Below the pieces are notes generated by a model. It made no database searches. It worked only from the letters and a program-made list of their open reading frames with translations, and was not told the DNA's origin. A stretch of DNA of 64,000 nucleotides, taken from assembly GCA_045629925.1 (NCBI GenBank), contig JAZQSD010000091.1, positions 1 through 64,000 of the forward strand, written 5' to 3'. Below, one piece after another: positions 43,039 through 51,439 of this stretch. A program made the translations under genes and the position numbers. Every line of letters begins with the position of its first letter. Position 1 is the stretch's first letter. The stretch comes from Brotonthovivens sp045629925. GTDB taxonomy: Bacteria; Bacillota; Clostridia; Lachnospirales; Lachnospiraceae.

Positions 43039-44172
43039 TTAATAAAAATGCTGATTTCCGATCTGCAAACCTTTTCCTCTTCCAGAGTTAAAGAATAAGC
43101 ATCCATTTGTTGGGTCTTCTCCTTTTAAAGAAGCTTCCGCAGCATCGATACAATGTTTGTACTTTCCATTGTCCAATGTTCTCTGCACTTTTCCATTCAT
43201 TGCAGGTGTAAACTGGCCTTTCTGGTAAGTTACATCATAGATGGAATCTGGGAACTTGCCGCTTTCGATTCGGTTCATTACTACCGCACCTACAGCTACC
43301 TGTCCTTCATATTTTTCTCCGCCTGCTTCACAAAAGATTAATGCTGCAAGGAGTTTTACATCGTCCACTGTCACAGTTGCATTTACTGTTGCTGCCTCTG
43401 CAATCTCTGCATATCTTGCTGCTTCTCTTGCCTTCGCAGCTTCTTTTTCTTCTTCTAAGGTCATGGCTTCAGCATGATCAAAAGAAACCGCTACCTGTTC
43501 TGCACTAACATAACCCACGCCTCCGTCCCACTCAATGGCAACCCATCCTTCCGGAACTGGAAAAGTTGTTACAACCATTCTCTTTTCGCCTTCTGCCAAC
43601 TGTCCCAGGATGACTGTTCCTTCTTCCATACTTGCTTCTTTGCGAACATCGAGATCTTCTTTTTTGCTTACAGCCTGTTTCTTGCAGATTTCTTCTGCTA
43701 ATGCTTTCGCATCATCACCATAAGCACAATATTTGTTTTTGATATATCCTTCAACGTTACCGGACTTAATCTTTGTCCATGTATCCCCTTTTTCAATAAC
43801 CTGTGCCAGGGATCCTCTGTATAATTTTCCAACCACCTGAGAATCTTCAGATGCTTTTTCGCGAACATTTAAAAACTCCTCAACATCTGCCATGACCGCT
43901 CCGATCCAGGCCGCATCAGATGATTCACCAGCAACAACTGTTGCCACATCTGCTGATACTGCAAGTGTAGTCGCTTCAATTGTTCTTTCCGCTTTTGTTT
44001 TCTGTTTTGTTTCTCCATCCTGCGCTTCAGCCAGGATAACAACTTCTTTATAGACTTGCTGACTACTCTGACTAGTGTCCGTAACGTTTCCGGAAAGTGT
44101 TGATGTCACTGCAGTAACAACCAAAGATGCTGCTACGATCAAACAGGACACCGCTCTTTTTGTGTGTTTCAT
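43039..44172 (-). CDS. Secreted SleB-type cell wall hydrolase with SH3 domains
   Basis: This is a 377-residue exported protein. The signal peptide is residues 1-28. Two bacterial SH3 domains follow: ~90-150 (FLNVREKASEDSQVVGKLYRGS) and ~172-235 (LDVRKEASMEEGTVILGQLAEG). A helical linker (EEEKEAAKAREAARYAEIAEAA) leads to the C-terminal Hydrolase_2 domain (LLAALIFCEAGGEKYEGQVAVGAVVMNRIESGKFP, in parts), related to the spore cortex enzyme SleB. It may act in cortex lysis or general wall turnover. SD AGGAGG. It has a consensus promoter and long leader. Confidence 0.9.
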   Translation of the reverse strand: MKHTKRAVSCLIVAASLVVTAVTSTLSGNVTDTSQSSQQVYKEVVILAEAQDGETKQKTKAERTIEATTLAVSADVATVVAGESSDAAWIGAVMADVEEFLNVREKASEDSQVVGKLYRGSLAQVIEKGDTWTKIKSGNVEGYIKNKYCAYGDDAKALAEEICKKQAVSKKEDLDVRKEASMEEGTVILGQLAEGEKRMVVTTFPVPEGWVAIEWDGGVGYVSAEQVAVSFDHAEAMTLEEEKEAAKAREAARYAEIAEAATVNATVTVDDVKLLAALIFCEAGGEKYEGQVAVGAVVMNRIESGKFPDSIYDVTYQKGQFTPAMNGKVQRTLDNGKYKHCIDAAEASLKGEDPTNGCLFFNSGRGKGLQIGNQHFY

Positions 44173-44326
44173 TATGACCTCCTATTCAGATTCATACGCA
44201 ATGAATCCTACTTTGTTTTGATTGAAAAAAGAACTGGAATTTTTTCTTTTTCCAACCATATATTCCATACTATTTTATTCTTTTTTGTTAAAAATATTAC
44301 GGAATTGTTACAACTTTTTCTCGTGG

Positions 44327-44355
44327 ATTATAGCAATGCGCAGATGTTATGTCAA
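44327..44355 (-). promoter_or_regulatory. Sigma-A promoter of the SleB-type hydrolase
   Basis: TTGACA (44350-44355), a 17-nt spacer and TATAAT (44327-44332) are a perfect consensus on the minus strand. The leader is about 150 nt. The rest of the 447-nt gap (44173-44619) is a T-rich, low-complexity stretch (about 44360-44465) and the murG promoter; I see no gene in it. A consensus vegetative promoter argues against strictly sporulation-specific expression. Confidence 0.88.
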
Positions 44356-44553
44356 GCACTTTTGCCATTTTTTGCCATTTTTGCACTAAAAAAGGGCGTT
44401 TTTTACGCTTTTTCCCTGTTTTTTTATGCTTTTTTTGATGTGTTTCCACCACTTTTATATTTTTTATCAATGTAACAATTACTTTTGTCTTTTTTGGTTT
44501 TAAAGTGCCATGTTTTCCATATAATTAAGGTAAGCACAAAACACCTGCTGACC

Positions 44554-44582
44554 TTGACTTTTTATCCGGACTAAAGTAAAGT
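44554..44582 (+). promoter_or_regulatory. Possible promoter of murG
   Basis: TTGACT (44554-44559), a 17-nt spacer and TAAAGT (44577-44582). The -35 is good, the -10 is weak. A TATAAT at about 44518-44525 has no partner at proper spacing. Confidence 0.5.
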
Positions 44583-44619
44583 TTCTTTAGTATTAATTTA
44601 TCAAAATGAGGTGTCTCAA

Positions 44620-45687
44620 ATGAAAAAAATTGTTATGACCGGTGGCGGTACTGCAGGTCACGTTACCCCAAATATCGCACTGTTTCCAAGATTGTTAGAA
44701 ATGGGATATGACATTCACTATATTGGTTCTCACACAGGAATCGAAAAGCAGCTCATCGAAGATCAGGGCATCAAATATTACGGCATTTCCTCTGGAAAAT
44801 TACGTCGTTACTTTGACCCAAAGAACTTTTCTGACCCTGCCAAAGTAGTGAAAGGCTATTTCCAGGCAAGACAGTTATTGAAAAAGATCAAACCAGATAT
44901 TGTTTTTTCAAAAGGTGGTTTTGTTTCGGTTCCAGTTGTACTTGCGGCAAAACATTCAGGTATTCCTGTTATCATTCACGAATCAGACATTACACCAGGC
45001 CTTGCAAACAAACTTGCAATCCCTGCAGCCAGCAAAGTATGCTGTAACTTCCCTGAAACATTAAAGCATCTGCCAGAAGACAAAGCCGTACTGACAGGCT
45101 CTCCAATCCGCCAGGAACTTTTCTCCGGCTCAAAAGAAAAAGCTCTGCAGTTTACTGGATTATCTGGCACAAAACCTGTTCTTTTAATCATGGGTGGCAG
45201 TACTGGTTCCAAGTTTATTAACGAAACTGTTCGACGCCAGTTACCTGTAATCCTTGCAGATTACGATGTGATCCATCTTTGCGGCAAAGACAATTTGGAT
45301 CCTACATTAAATCAGCAGGCCGGATACATGCAGTACGAATATATCAGCCAGGAACTTCCAGATCTTCTGGCATTGGCAGACATTGTTGTATCAAGAGCTG
45401 GTGCAAACGCCATCTGCGAACTTTTAGCATTAAAGAAACCTAATATCTTGATTCCTTTATCTGCTTCAGCTAGCCGTGGCGATCAGATCCTCAACGCAAA
45501 ATCTTTTGCAAAACAGGGATTTAGCTATGTTTTAGATGAAGATACCCTTACAGATCAGCAGTTATTGGATGCACTCAAAACTGTTGGAAAGAAAAAAACT
45601 CAGTACATAGCAGCTATGAACGAAAGTAAACAGATGAATCCAATCAATACAATTTTAGAATTAATCGTAAAAACAGCAAAAAAATAA
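44620..45687 (+). CDS. murG: MurG glycosyltransferase (lipid II synthase)
   Basis: The 355-residue enzyme adds GlcNAc to lipid I on the inner membrane face to make lipid II. The start at 44620 (MKKIVMTGGGTAGHVTPN) follows GAGGTG; a GTG at 44611 is part of that SD. The donor/acceptor loops GGGTAGH (residues 8-14), KGGFVSVPVVLAA, GGSTGS and SRAGANAICELLAL are present. It stands alone here rather than in a dcw cell-division cluster. Confidence 0.94.
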   Translation: MKKIVMTGGGTAGHVTPNIALFPRLLEMGYDIHYIGSHTGIEKQLIEDQGIKYYGISSGKLRRYFDPKNFSDPAKVVKGYFQARQLLKKIKPDIVFSKGGFVSVPVVLAAKHSGIPVIIHESDITPGLANKLAIPAASKVCCNFPETLKHLPEDKAVLTGSPIRQELFSGSKEKALQFTGLSGTKPVLLIMGGSTGSKFINETVRRQLPVILADYDVIHLCGKDNLDPTLNQQAGYMQYEYISQELPDLLALADIVVSRAGANAICELLALKKPNILIPLSASASRGDQILNAKSFAKQGFSYVLDEDTLTDQQLLDALKTVGKKKTQYIAAMNESKQMNPINTILELIVKTAKK

Positions 45688-45711
45688 TCGCCTATTGGCG
45701 ATTATTTTTTT
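45682..45711. terminator. Bidirectional terminator after murG
   Basis: The stem AAATAATCGCC (45682-45692) / GGCGATTATTT (45697-45707) has a TATT loop and a run of T on both strands. It overlaps the murG stop codon and also serves the convergent HIT gene. Confidence 0.9.
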
Positions 45712-45738
45712 ATATCCATTCTCTATTTTTTACGCTTC

Positions 45739-46158
45739 TTATTTGCAAGCTGCAGCTAACGCTTCATAAACGCTCTGCTTCTCTTCATCTGTAAGTTCTG
45801 CATGATTCCATGTAATAAAATCATTACCATTCTCATATCGTGGAATCAAATGCATATGGAAGTGAAATACAGTCTGTCCTGCTGCCGCTCCATTGTTCTG
45901 CACAATATTTAATCCATCACAGCCAAGAGCTTCCACCATTTTTGGAGCTAATTTCTTAGCTAAAACAAAAGCTGCTGCCGCTGTATCTTCTGGCAATTCG
46001 TAAACATTTGCATAGTGATCTTTTGGCAAGATTAACGCATGCCCTTTAGATGCTGGACAAGCATCCATAATCACCGCAAACATGTCATCTTCATAAATCA
46101 TATTTGTTGGAATATCGCCATTTGCTAATTTACAAAAAATGCAATTATTATCTTTCAT
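45739..46158 (-). CDS. HIT-family nucleotide hydrolase
   Basis: This is a 139-residue protein of the histidine triad family. The catalytic motif is HFHMHLIP (near residue 97). The N-terminal CIFCKLANGDIP with a Cys pair fits the zinc-binding HinT branch. It probably hydrolyses AMP conjugates. The start region is odd: AGGAGG lies 30 nt upstream, a GCGGC/GCCGC hairpin stands between, and a six-codon ORF overlaps the start. Confidence 0.93.
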   Translation of the reverse strand: MKDNNCIFCKLANGDIPTNMIYEDDMFAVIMDACPASKGHALILPKDHYANVYELPEDTAAAAFVLAKKLAPKMVEALGCDGLNIVQNNGAAAGQTVFHFHMHLIPRYENGNDFITWNHAELTDEEKQSVYEALAAACK

Positions 46159-46194
46159 TGGTTTTCATGCGGCACAAGGCGCCGCTTTCCTCCT
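46148..46194 (-). promoter_or_regulatory. Structured translation start of the HIT gene
   Basis: On the minus strand AGGAGG (46189-46194) is followed by a GCGGC/GCCGC hairpin (46169-46185). Next comes a mini-ORF ATG (46168; MKTNER, stop at 46148-46150) and then the HIT ATG (46158), which lies within the mini-ORF. Confidence 0.5.
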
Positions 46195-46242
46195 GATTAA
46201 ATTTATTATCTATTAACAGTATAATTTTTACATATCCAAAAA

Positions 46243-46869
46243 TCAATATGGGCAAGTTTTCTTTCTGTACAAAATAATCCCCAAGACAAAGCCGGCTAAC
46301 AATCCACCCACGTGAGCAGCATTGTCAACGCCTACAGATGTAAAACCAAAGTAAAGCGATAATACAATCATTACCACAAAACGCGTAATAGAAAGCCCCT
46401 CAAATCTTCCTCTGTTGCGAATAAGCATCCACAACAAAGCTCCTATAATTCCAAACACTACACCAGAGGCACCGAGAGACCAGGCGATATCTCCTGCTGC
46501 AATCATCCAGCCAGCCGATATCATACTGCTTACTAAACCAGACAGGAAATAAAAAATAAGATATTTTACTTTCCCTAAGGATCGTTCTAAATAGCTCCCC
46601 AAACAAACCAACAACAACATGTTATTAAACAAATGATGGATATCCGAATGCAGAAATGTACAAGTGATCAAACGATACCACTGCCCCGTCAACACCGCAG
46701 GAGGAAACAAGGCCCCTGCTATAACAATGTAATCCGTTCCGCCAAATCTAGCCATTATATCGGACACAAAAAACATCACAACATTGATAATGACCAATGT
46801 TATATTTACAGGTGTTATGTATGGATTCCTGCCGTTTCCAGCATTATAGTTAACCGTATTATTTTCCAT
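46243..46869 (-). CDS. Rhomboid-family intramembrane serine protease
   Basis: This is a 208-residue membrane protein with six or seven predicted helices. The catalytic Ser is in GASGVVFG (near residue 135) and the catalytic His in NAAHVGGLLAGF (near 185). The HxxxN motif HLFNNMLLL supplies the oxyanion site. The N-terminus is short and cytoplasmic. The ATG at 46869 is used rather than the TTG at 46875. Substrates are unknown. Confidence 0.92.
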   Translation of the reverse strand: MENNTVNYNAGNGRNPYITPVNITLVIINVVMFFVSDIMARFGGTDYIVIAGALFPPAVLTGQWYRLITCTFLHSDIHHLFNNMLLLVCLGSYLERSLGKVKYLIFYFLSGLVSSMISAGWMIAAGDIAWSLGASGVVFGIIGALLWMLIRNRGRFEGLSITRFVVMIVLSLYFGFTSVGVDNAAHVGGLLAGFVLGIILYRKKTCPY

Positions 46870-46990
46870 TGCCAAGCACTTCTTTCATCTTTTCTCTCAT
46901 ATTAATATCTCAAAAGATGATAGCACCTTAACATGTTTATTTCTCCTCTGTCAAATAAACTCTTTATGAAACCAAACAAACGCTGCCAGA

Positions 46991-48103
46991 TTACCCAAAC
47001 AGAAATTCTTCTGTCGCAAAGCAAATCATATCCATCTTTTCTAATTTTACTGGATCTCGATAAAAAAGTTCCTTTCCGTTTACAAATGTTCCATTGGTAG
47101 AATTCAAATCTTCTATATAATAAGAACCTTCTTTTCGAAATATTCTGGCATGAATTCTGCTCACAGTATCAGCCTGAAGAATCCCCTGGGCCTTTTCCGT
47201 ATCTTTTCCTATTACGAACACATCTCCTTCCAAAACAAAATTCTCTTCTTTTCCACTTCCTTGGTAAATTAATTTCCCATATTCCACTTCTTTGTTCGTT
47301 TTTAAGAAAACAGTTGGAGTTTCACGAACAATCGGTTCAGCAACCTGCTGACACCCCTGCAATTCTTTCAATATCTCCTCATAATCTTTTGACTTGGAAA
47401 AAACTTTCTTTTTCTTAATTTTTATGGTTTTCCTGTTCATGCGCCCCTTTTTCACACCGCGAGAAACATCCTCATCAACAATAGGCCAATCATCAGCATT
47501 CTCCGATATCGGCTGCATGGTTTCTGCTATTAAGCCTGATTCAGATTCATTCTCCTCTTTAGACAAGGGCAAGATAATGCATCCCAAAAGTTCTTTTGCC
47601 GAACAACTTTCCTGAATACTCTTTTCATAAAAATCGTACCCCATCTTGACAGCATCCCTGTCTTTGTGATCTATCTTTGTAAGCAGATACTCCGCCAACA
47701 GTTGTATACCCATTCCTCCTTGGGTTTTCAATCCTGGAAGATAGCAAAATTTATACTTCTCATCATTTCTATCATAATATATCCATTCCGGAAGATAAGA
47801 CACATTCTCACCATCCAGCATATAATCTTCTAACTGATAATTCATATCATAAATATCTTCTATGATACGTCTTAATTTTGTTCTATCCATAGAAAACAAT
47901 TCCATCATGGTTCCTAAAGATGTGGTTCCCGTAATGTCATACCAGTACTCCAGTTTCCCATTGCTGATAATAATTTGCAATTCTAATAACCCCGGCACTT
48001 TATTATTCAACAACATTAGCAGTTCCGAATTCTCATACTGATATTCTGCATCTTTAATAATCATATAACTTCCTGTTAAGTTTCTAATATACTCTACCTT
48101 CAT
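46991..48103 (-). CDS. FHA-domain protein of the Tad locus
   Basis: This is a 370-residue cytoplasmic protein. The N-terminal ~180 residues (MKVEYIRNLTGSYMIIKDA...) are an all-beta/alpha domain that I associate with Tad-linked FHA proteins of Clostridia. A basic linker (GRMNRKTIKIKKKKVFSK) follows. The C-terminal FHA domain (residues ~290-365) has DTVSRIHARIF and DLNSTNGTFVNG, the phosphothreonine-binding loops. The ATG at 48103 is preferred to a TTG at 48130. As the last gene of the Tad operon, it may link pilus assembly to Ser/Thr phosphorylation; no kinase gene is in the window. Confidence 0.88.
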   Translation of the reverse strand: MKVEYIRNLTGSYMIIKDAEYQYENSELLMLLNNKVPGLLELQIIISNGKLEYWYDITGTTSLGTMMELFSMDRTKLRRIIEDIYDMNYQLEDYMLDGENVSYLPEWIYYDRNDEKYKFCYLPGLKTQGGMGIQLLAEYLLTKIDHKDRDAVKMGYDFYEKSIQESCSAKELLGCIILPLSKEENESESGLIAETMQPISENADDWPIVDEDVSRGVKKGRMNRKTIKIKKKKVFSKSKDYEEILKELQGCQQVAEPIVRETPTVFLKTNKEVEYGKLIYQGSGKEENFVLEGDVFVIGKDTEKAQGILQADTVSRIHARIFRKEGSYYIEDLNSTNGTFVNGKELFYRDPVKLEKMDMICFATEEFLFG

Positions 48104-48126
48104 CCAAGTTCTCTCTTTGTCCTTTC

Positions 48127-48354
48127 TCAATTATTTATATCGCGGCCATACATTGCATTCACAGGATCTATCTCTTTTACTGCGACCTCTTGTTCCGCCA
48201 AGTCTATCACCTGATTGTGCAAACAAATTGCCAAGTGTAGAGCCCCTACGATTATCAAAATAACCAACGGCATGATCATTGATGCCTCCACCGTATACGA
48301 TGCTCTCACTTTCCCAGAATATTTCCTCCGCCTCTTTCTATCACAAGTATCCAC
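48127..48354 (-). CDS. Small TadE-like pseudopilin
   Basis: This is a 75-residue protein with GTG start at 48354, overlapping the previous stop (TAGTG). A basic leader (residues 1-18) is followed by ASYTVEASMIMPLVILIIVGALHLAICLHNQVI, quoted in parts: the TVEA motif and the single membrane helix are those of TadE-class minor pilins. It is encoded next to an A24 prepilin peptidase. Confidence 0.85.
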   Translation of the reverse strand: MDTCDRKRRRKYSGKVRASYTVEASMIMPLVILIIVGALHLAICLHNQVIDLAEQEVAVKEIDPVNAMYGRDINN

Positions 48355-48800
48355 TACAACACACCCAGCCCAGCACCTTTCGTTTTTATAACCATAAACA
48401 CCATATATCCCAACAAGTAAAAGACTATATTGGGAAGCAAGATTTCCCTGCTATTCCTGTTTAAAACACATATTACCAAAGCCATCCCTGCAGCCACCAA
48501 AGTACTAACAAAAAACACCACCAACGTATCTGCTAATCCTAACAACCCACCTAGCGCCAAAAGCACCAAACCATCTCCACAGCCTATATGTTTTGGGAAT
48601 ATAAGGGATAGTATGACCAATACACTTCCTGGCAACAAACCAGCAAAAACATCTACTATTTTATATGCAGACACATTCAATAGCATATCCAGCATTGCTA
48701 CTACAGCCATTCCAACAATCCAAATAATCCGAATCTGGCGTTCTCTTACATCCTCTATTGCAAGGATAACCAAAATAACAAATATCAATATCCACTTCAT
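48354..48800 (-). CDS. A24 prepilin peptidase (second of the locus)
   Basis: This 148-residue membrane peptidase has both catalytic Asp residues of type IV prepilin peptidases: one in LAIEDVRERQI (near residue 15) and the GxGD motif HIGCGDGLVLLALGG (near 75). Starting at 48800 places it directly after the upstream TGA (TGAAATG), so translation is coupled. It lacks the methylase domain, as do TadV/CpaA proteins. The operon encodes another A24 peptidase at its front. Confidence 0.88.
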   Translation of the reverse strand: MKWILIFVILVILAIEDVRERQIRIIWIVGMAVVAMLDMLLNVSAYKIVDVFAGLLPGSVLVILSLIFPKHIGCGDGLVLLALGGLLGLADTLVVFFVSTLVAAGMALVICVLNRNSREILLPNIVFYLLGYMVFMVIKTKGAGLGVL

Positions 48801-48801
48801 T

Positions 48802-49857
48802 TCAGTAACACTTTTGGCAAGGCGTTCGTCCCACAACATTTTTCTCAAGAACTCTTCTTATTGTTCTTTTTATACCACTGCAGTTCAAGGAATAATGATA
48901 CTGGGTTCCGTAGTCAGTTACATATACTGTTTTCCCACTAGCATTTTCGGCGTTCATTATACAACCTTGACATTTATAGTAACGGCCCCCGTCTTTATTG
49001 CGCAGCGATCCCACCGATTGTTCAGAGACACTGACCAAGGACAAATCAAGGTATGAGCAATGTACTCCACTGTGATAAACAGTTCCAAACGGAGCAATAT
49101 ACACCCATCTGTTATCGCCCGTTTGTCCACTACTCCGTCCTTTCCAGCGCCTTGCCGCTGCACTTTGGGATACCTCTAACACATCTTTTCCAAAGATATT
49201 CAAGGGCATTCTTATTGCATAATGAACAGTCAATCTAACATATTCACCATCGCTTTCTCTGTCATTCATTTTAATACTTTGAAAACCACCCACAAATTCT
49301 TCATCCGTAGCCCCCTGTTTTTTTAACTCCTTTATCAGAATCTGTTTTCCCACTATTCCTTCAAGGATTTCATTTTCATTCATCAGCATTTCTGTCGCCA
49401 ATGCAGATGCTGCATAGCTTAAAGCTTGATTCACCTTTATCTCTACCGCCAATAGCTGAAATAGCCCCAGAAACAATACCAAAAAGAATATGATAAACGG
49501 AACAACAAAGGCCGCTTCCACAGTCATGGAACCTCTGCATCGGACATGGAGCAGTGTTTTTGCAGAACTAGAGATAAAACCAGACGATTTTTTTGTGCGA
49601 TGGGCTTTCGCACAACTAAAACAAATTAATTCATTTAAAGATTGGGTTATCTCTTTTTCTAAATTTAAGCAATATTTTGAGTGATGACTAATCAAATAAT
49701 CATGTTGAGTATGCTTGAAACTCAAGCAATTCCTCCATTTGTAGAGAGAGTTTTTATTATCGTAATGTTGGGAAAGTTTTCTACTGTTTTTCAGTAGCTT
49801 GAAAGATAAACCTGATTTATATTTCTCTGTCATACAAAAACACTGCTCCATATCCAA
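48802..49857 (-). CDS. TadE-like protein with two C-terminal His/Cys modules
   Basis: This 351-residue protein has an unusual plan. Residues 1-108 are a basic, cytoplasmic leader. GSMTVEAAFVVPFIIFFLVL (from ~109) is the TadE cleavage and membrane segment. An outer domain follows to ~245. Then two related modules appear: GTVYHSGVHCS...YKCQGC and GTQYHYSLNCS...TPCQKCY. Each has a YHxxxxCS start and a CxxC end, which suggests metal binding (H/C-C-C-C). The start may be TTG at 49857 or ATG at 49851. Confidence 0.82.
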   Translation of the reverse strand: MDMEQCFCMTEKYKSGLSFKLLKNSRKLSQHYDNKNSLYKWRNCLSFKHTQHDYLISHHSKYCLNLEKEITQSLNELICFSCAKAHRTKKSSGFISSSAKTLLHVRCRGSMTVEAAFVVPFIIFFLVLFLGLFQLLAVEIKVNQALSYAASALATEMLMNENEILEGIVGKQILIKELKKQGATDEEFVGGFQSIKMNDRESDGEYVRLTVHYAIRMPLNIFGKDVLEVSQSAAARRWKGRSSGQTGDNRWVYIAPFGTVYHSGVHCSYLDLSLVSVSEQSVGSLRNKDGGRYYKCQGCIMNAENASGKTVYVTDYGTQYHYSLNCSGIKRTIRRVLEKNVVGRTPCQKCY

Positions 49858-49859
49858 TG

Positions 49860-51263
49860 CTATTCCTTTAAATAATTGGCCGAAAAAGGCTCCTTAAATT
49901 GATACCTGCTCACTTTTCCTCTTCCAATAGGCACAAAAGCAGAAAACAGTGTATCGGCAGCGTAAGTTACTTGTCCATCTATCCTATACAGATGAGTATC
50001 CATCCTTGCTCCAGTATTTTTTTCTATCAAATCCATTGCCCTATATGCCAAGACACTATCACTTTTTGACCACAGAAGAATCTGTAAATACTGTTGATAG
50101 TCATAGCCTTCCCGCTGTGATACAGAACGTTCTTTTCCGGCATTGGCTAATCCACCTAGATCGGTATTCCATTGTTCTTCTTTTTTTATCAGTGCTACAT
50201 TATATCCATCAAGCAATAGCCGTATGTCTGATACAGACTCTGCATATGCCCATGCAGCCGTAATTCCCGTTTTATACACAGGTATAAGTTCTGGCGACAT
50301 AGTGGCAGCTGCCAGAGAAGTTGCCGCCGCAAGTATCAATTCCTGTTTTTCAACGCTACTTTTTAAATACTGCACATTCGAAACTTCTCTTATGACCAAC
50401 AATTGGTTCAGTACACCTTGTAGATTTTTTCTGTCAGACTCTCGTCCGATTATTAAATATTCCATTTCATATGCAAGCGCCCCTTTATTTGTTGTCTTTG
50501 TATAGTCTGGAAAATATTGTCGCAAATACTGCCGAAACAATATCTTCTCTTTCCATGTATAATTTCCCAATTCATAGCAAATAGTTCCTTTCTGAATCGT
50601 TCGTTTACCAAGGGTACTATCTAGATCTAGCTCTTTTGGTGATATATTCTCTTCTCCCACCAGCAATTCTAACAGTCCTTTTCGTTTCATATTGGTCACA
50701 CAATCAATTGGATTTTCTTGCAGCACAAGCTCTTTTTGCGTCTCATTAACCTCTACCTCATGCCCATTATCTTGACTCTTTTTTGTTGCAATTCCGTATA
50801 GCTCTTGAAGTTTTTCTTGTGTATAGTTGTTTTCTACAGCTTTTGATGCCTGGTTGATAAAGGCCCATCCATTTTGATCTGTAACTAATCCATAGCCAGA
50901 TATCACAACATCCTCTGCATGTATGCCAAACAGATTCCATGTAGAAACAGAAATAGCTTCTGACTCGCCTCTGTACAGGTCAAGGTTCTCCGCCGAAAAT
51001 ATCTTCCCTCTTTCAGAAACCATATCTAAGCAGAGCTCTCTTTGTCCAAATCCTCCATCATACAGCAACAAACTATACTCGTCCCATAATTGTTTGTTAT
51101 ATTCAGACATAAGAGAATTTTTCATTATAATCGAATCAGTCTCCGCTCTTTGCTGCAACCCTTGCACTCTTGCAACCTCCAGGAACACAAATACTACCGA
51201 CATTACAAAAATCAATATAAAAGCAAGAAAAATGGTTATACTGCCCGATACTTTTCTTTTCAC
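49860..51263 (-). CDS. Tad-locus membrane-anchored outer protein (DUF5702-like)
   Basis: This is a 467-residue protein with GTG start at 51263, overlapping the pilin gene stop. The N-terminal KVSGSITIFLAFILIFVMSVVFVFLEVARVQ segment (in parts) resembles a pilin-like leader with a Gly-Ser junction and one membrane helix. The rest is outside and largely helical. I associate such proteins with Tad loci of Lachnospiraceae (DUF5702), but the domain name is from memory. It may be a large minor pilin or an assembly platform component. Confidence 0.72.
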   Translation of the reverse strand: MKRKVSGSITIFLAFILIFVMSVVFVFLEVARVQGLQQRAETDSIIMKNSLMSEYNKQLWDEYSLLLYDGGFGQRELCLDMVSERGKIFSAENLDLYRGESEAISVSTWNLFGIHAEDVVISGYGLVTDQNGWAFINQASKAVENNYTQEKLQELYGIATKKSQDNGHEVEVNETQKELVLQENPIDCVTNMKRKGLLELLVGEENISPKELDLDSTLGKRTIQKGTICYELGNYTWKEKILFRQYLRQYFPDYTKTTNKGALAYEMEYLIIGRESDRKNLQGVLNQLLVIREVSNVQYLKSSVEKQELILAAATSLAAATMSPELIPVYKTGITAAWAYAESVSDIRLLLDGYNVALIKKEEQWNTDLGGLANAGKERSVSQREGYDYQQYLQILLWSKSDSVLAYRAMDLIEKNTGARMDTHLYRIDGQVTYAADTLFSAFVPIGRGKVSRYQFKEPFSANYLKE

Positions 51264-51427
51264 AATGTTCCTGCCTTTGATGAAATATTTGAAAACGCAT
51301 TGTTTACCAATTCCGTTAATTGCTTTTTAAAAATCACTACCAAACCAATCAAAACCACTAAAACCAAAATAATTTCTACGACTCCGATTCCATCTTCTTC
51401 TCGAATAAATCGTCTTATTTCCCCCAT
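51260..51427 (-). CDS. Flp1-type IVb pilin
   Basis: This gene codes for 55 residues; I found it by reading the gap between the two flanking genes. The protein MGEIRRFIREEDGIGVVEII continues into a hydrophobic helix (LVLVVLIGLVVIFKK). The leader ends in Gly-13, followed by IGVVE with Glu at +5, the hallmark of type IV prepilins. The short size is that of Flp pilins. SD GGAGGGGG is strong, in keeping with the main structural subunit. It is probably cleaved by one of the two A24 peptidases. Confidence 0.9.
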   Translation of the reverse strand: MGEIRRFIREEDGIGVVEIILVLVVLIGLVVIFKKQLTELVNNAFSNISSKAGTL

Positions 51428-51439
51428 AGTTCCCCCTCC

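Noticed and set aside
44164..44475. Plus-strand ORF in the gap before murG
   Set aside because: It is a Phe-rich product of T-rich low-complexity DNA and runs across the hydrolase promoter.
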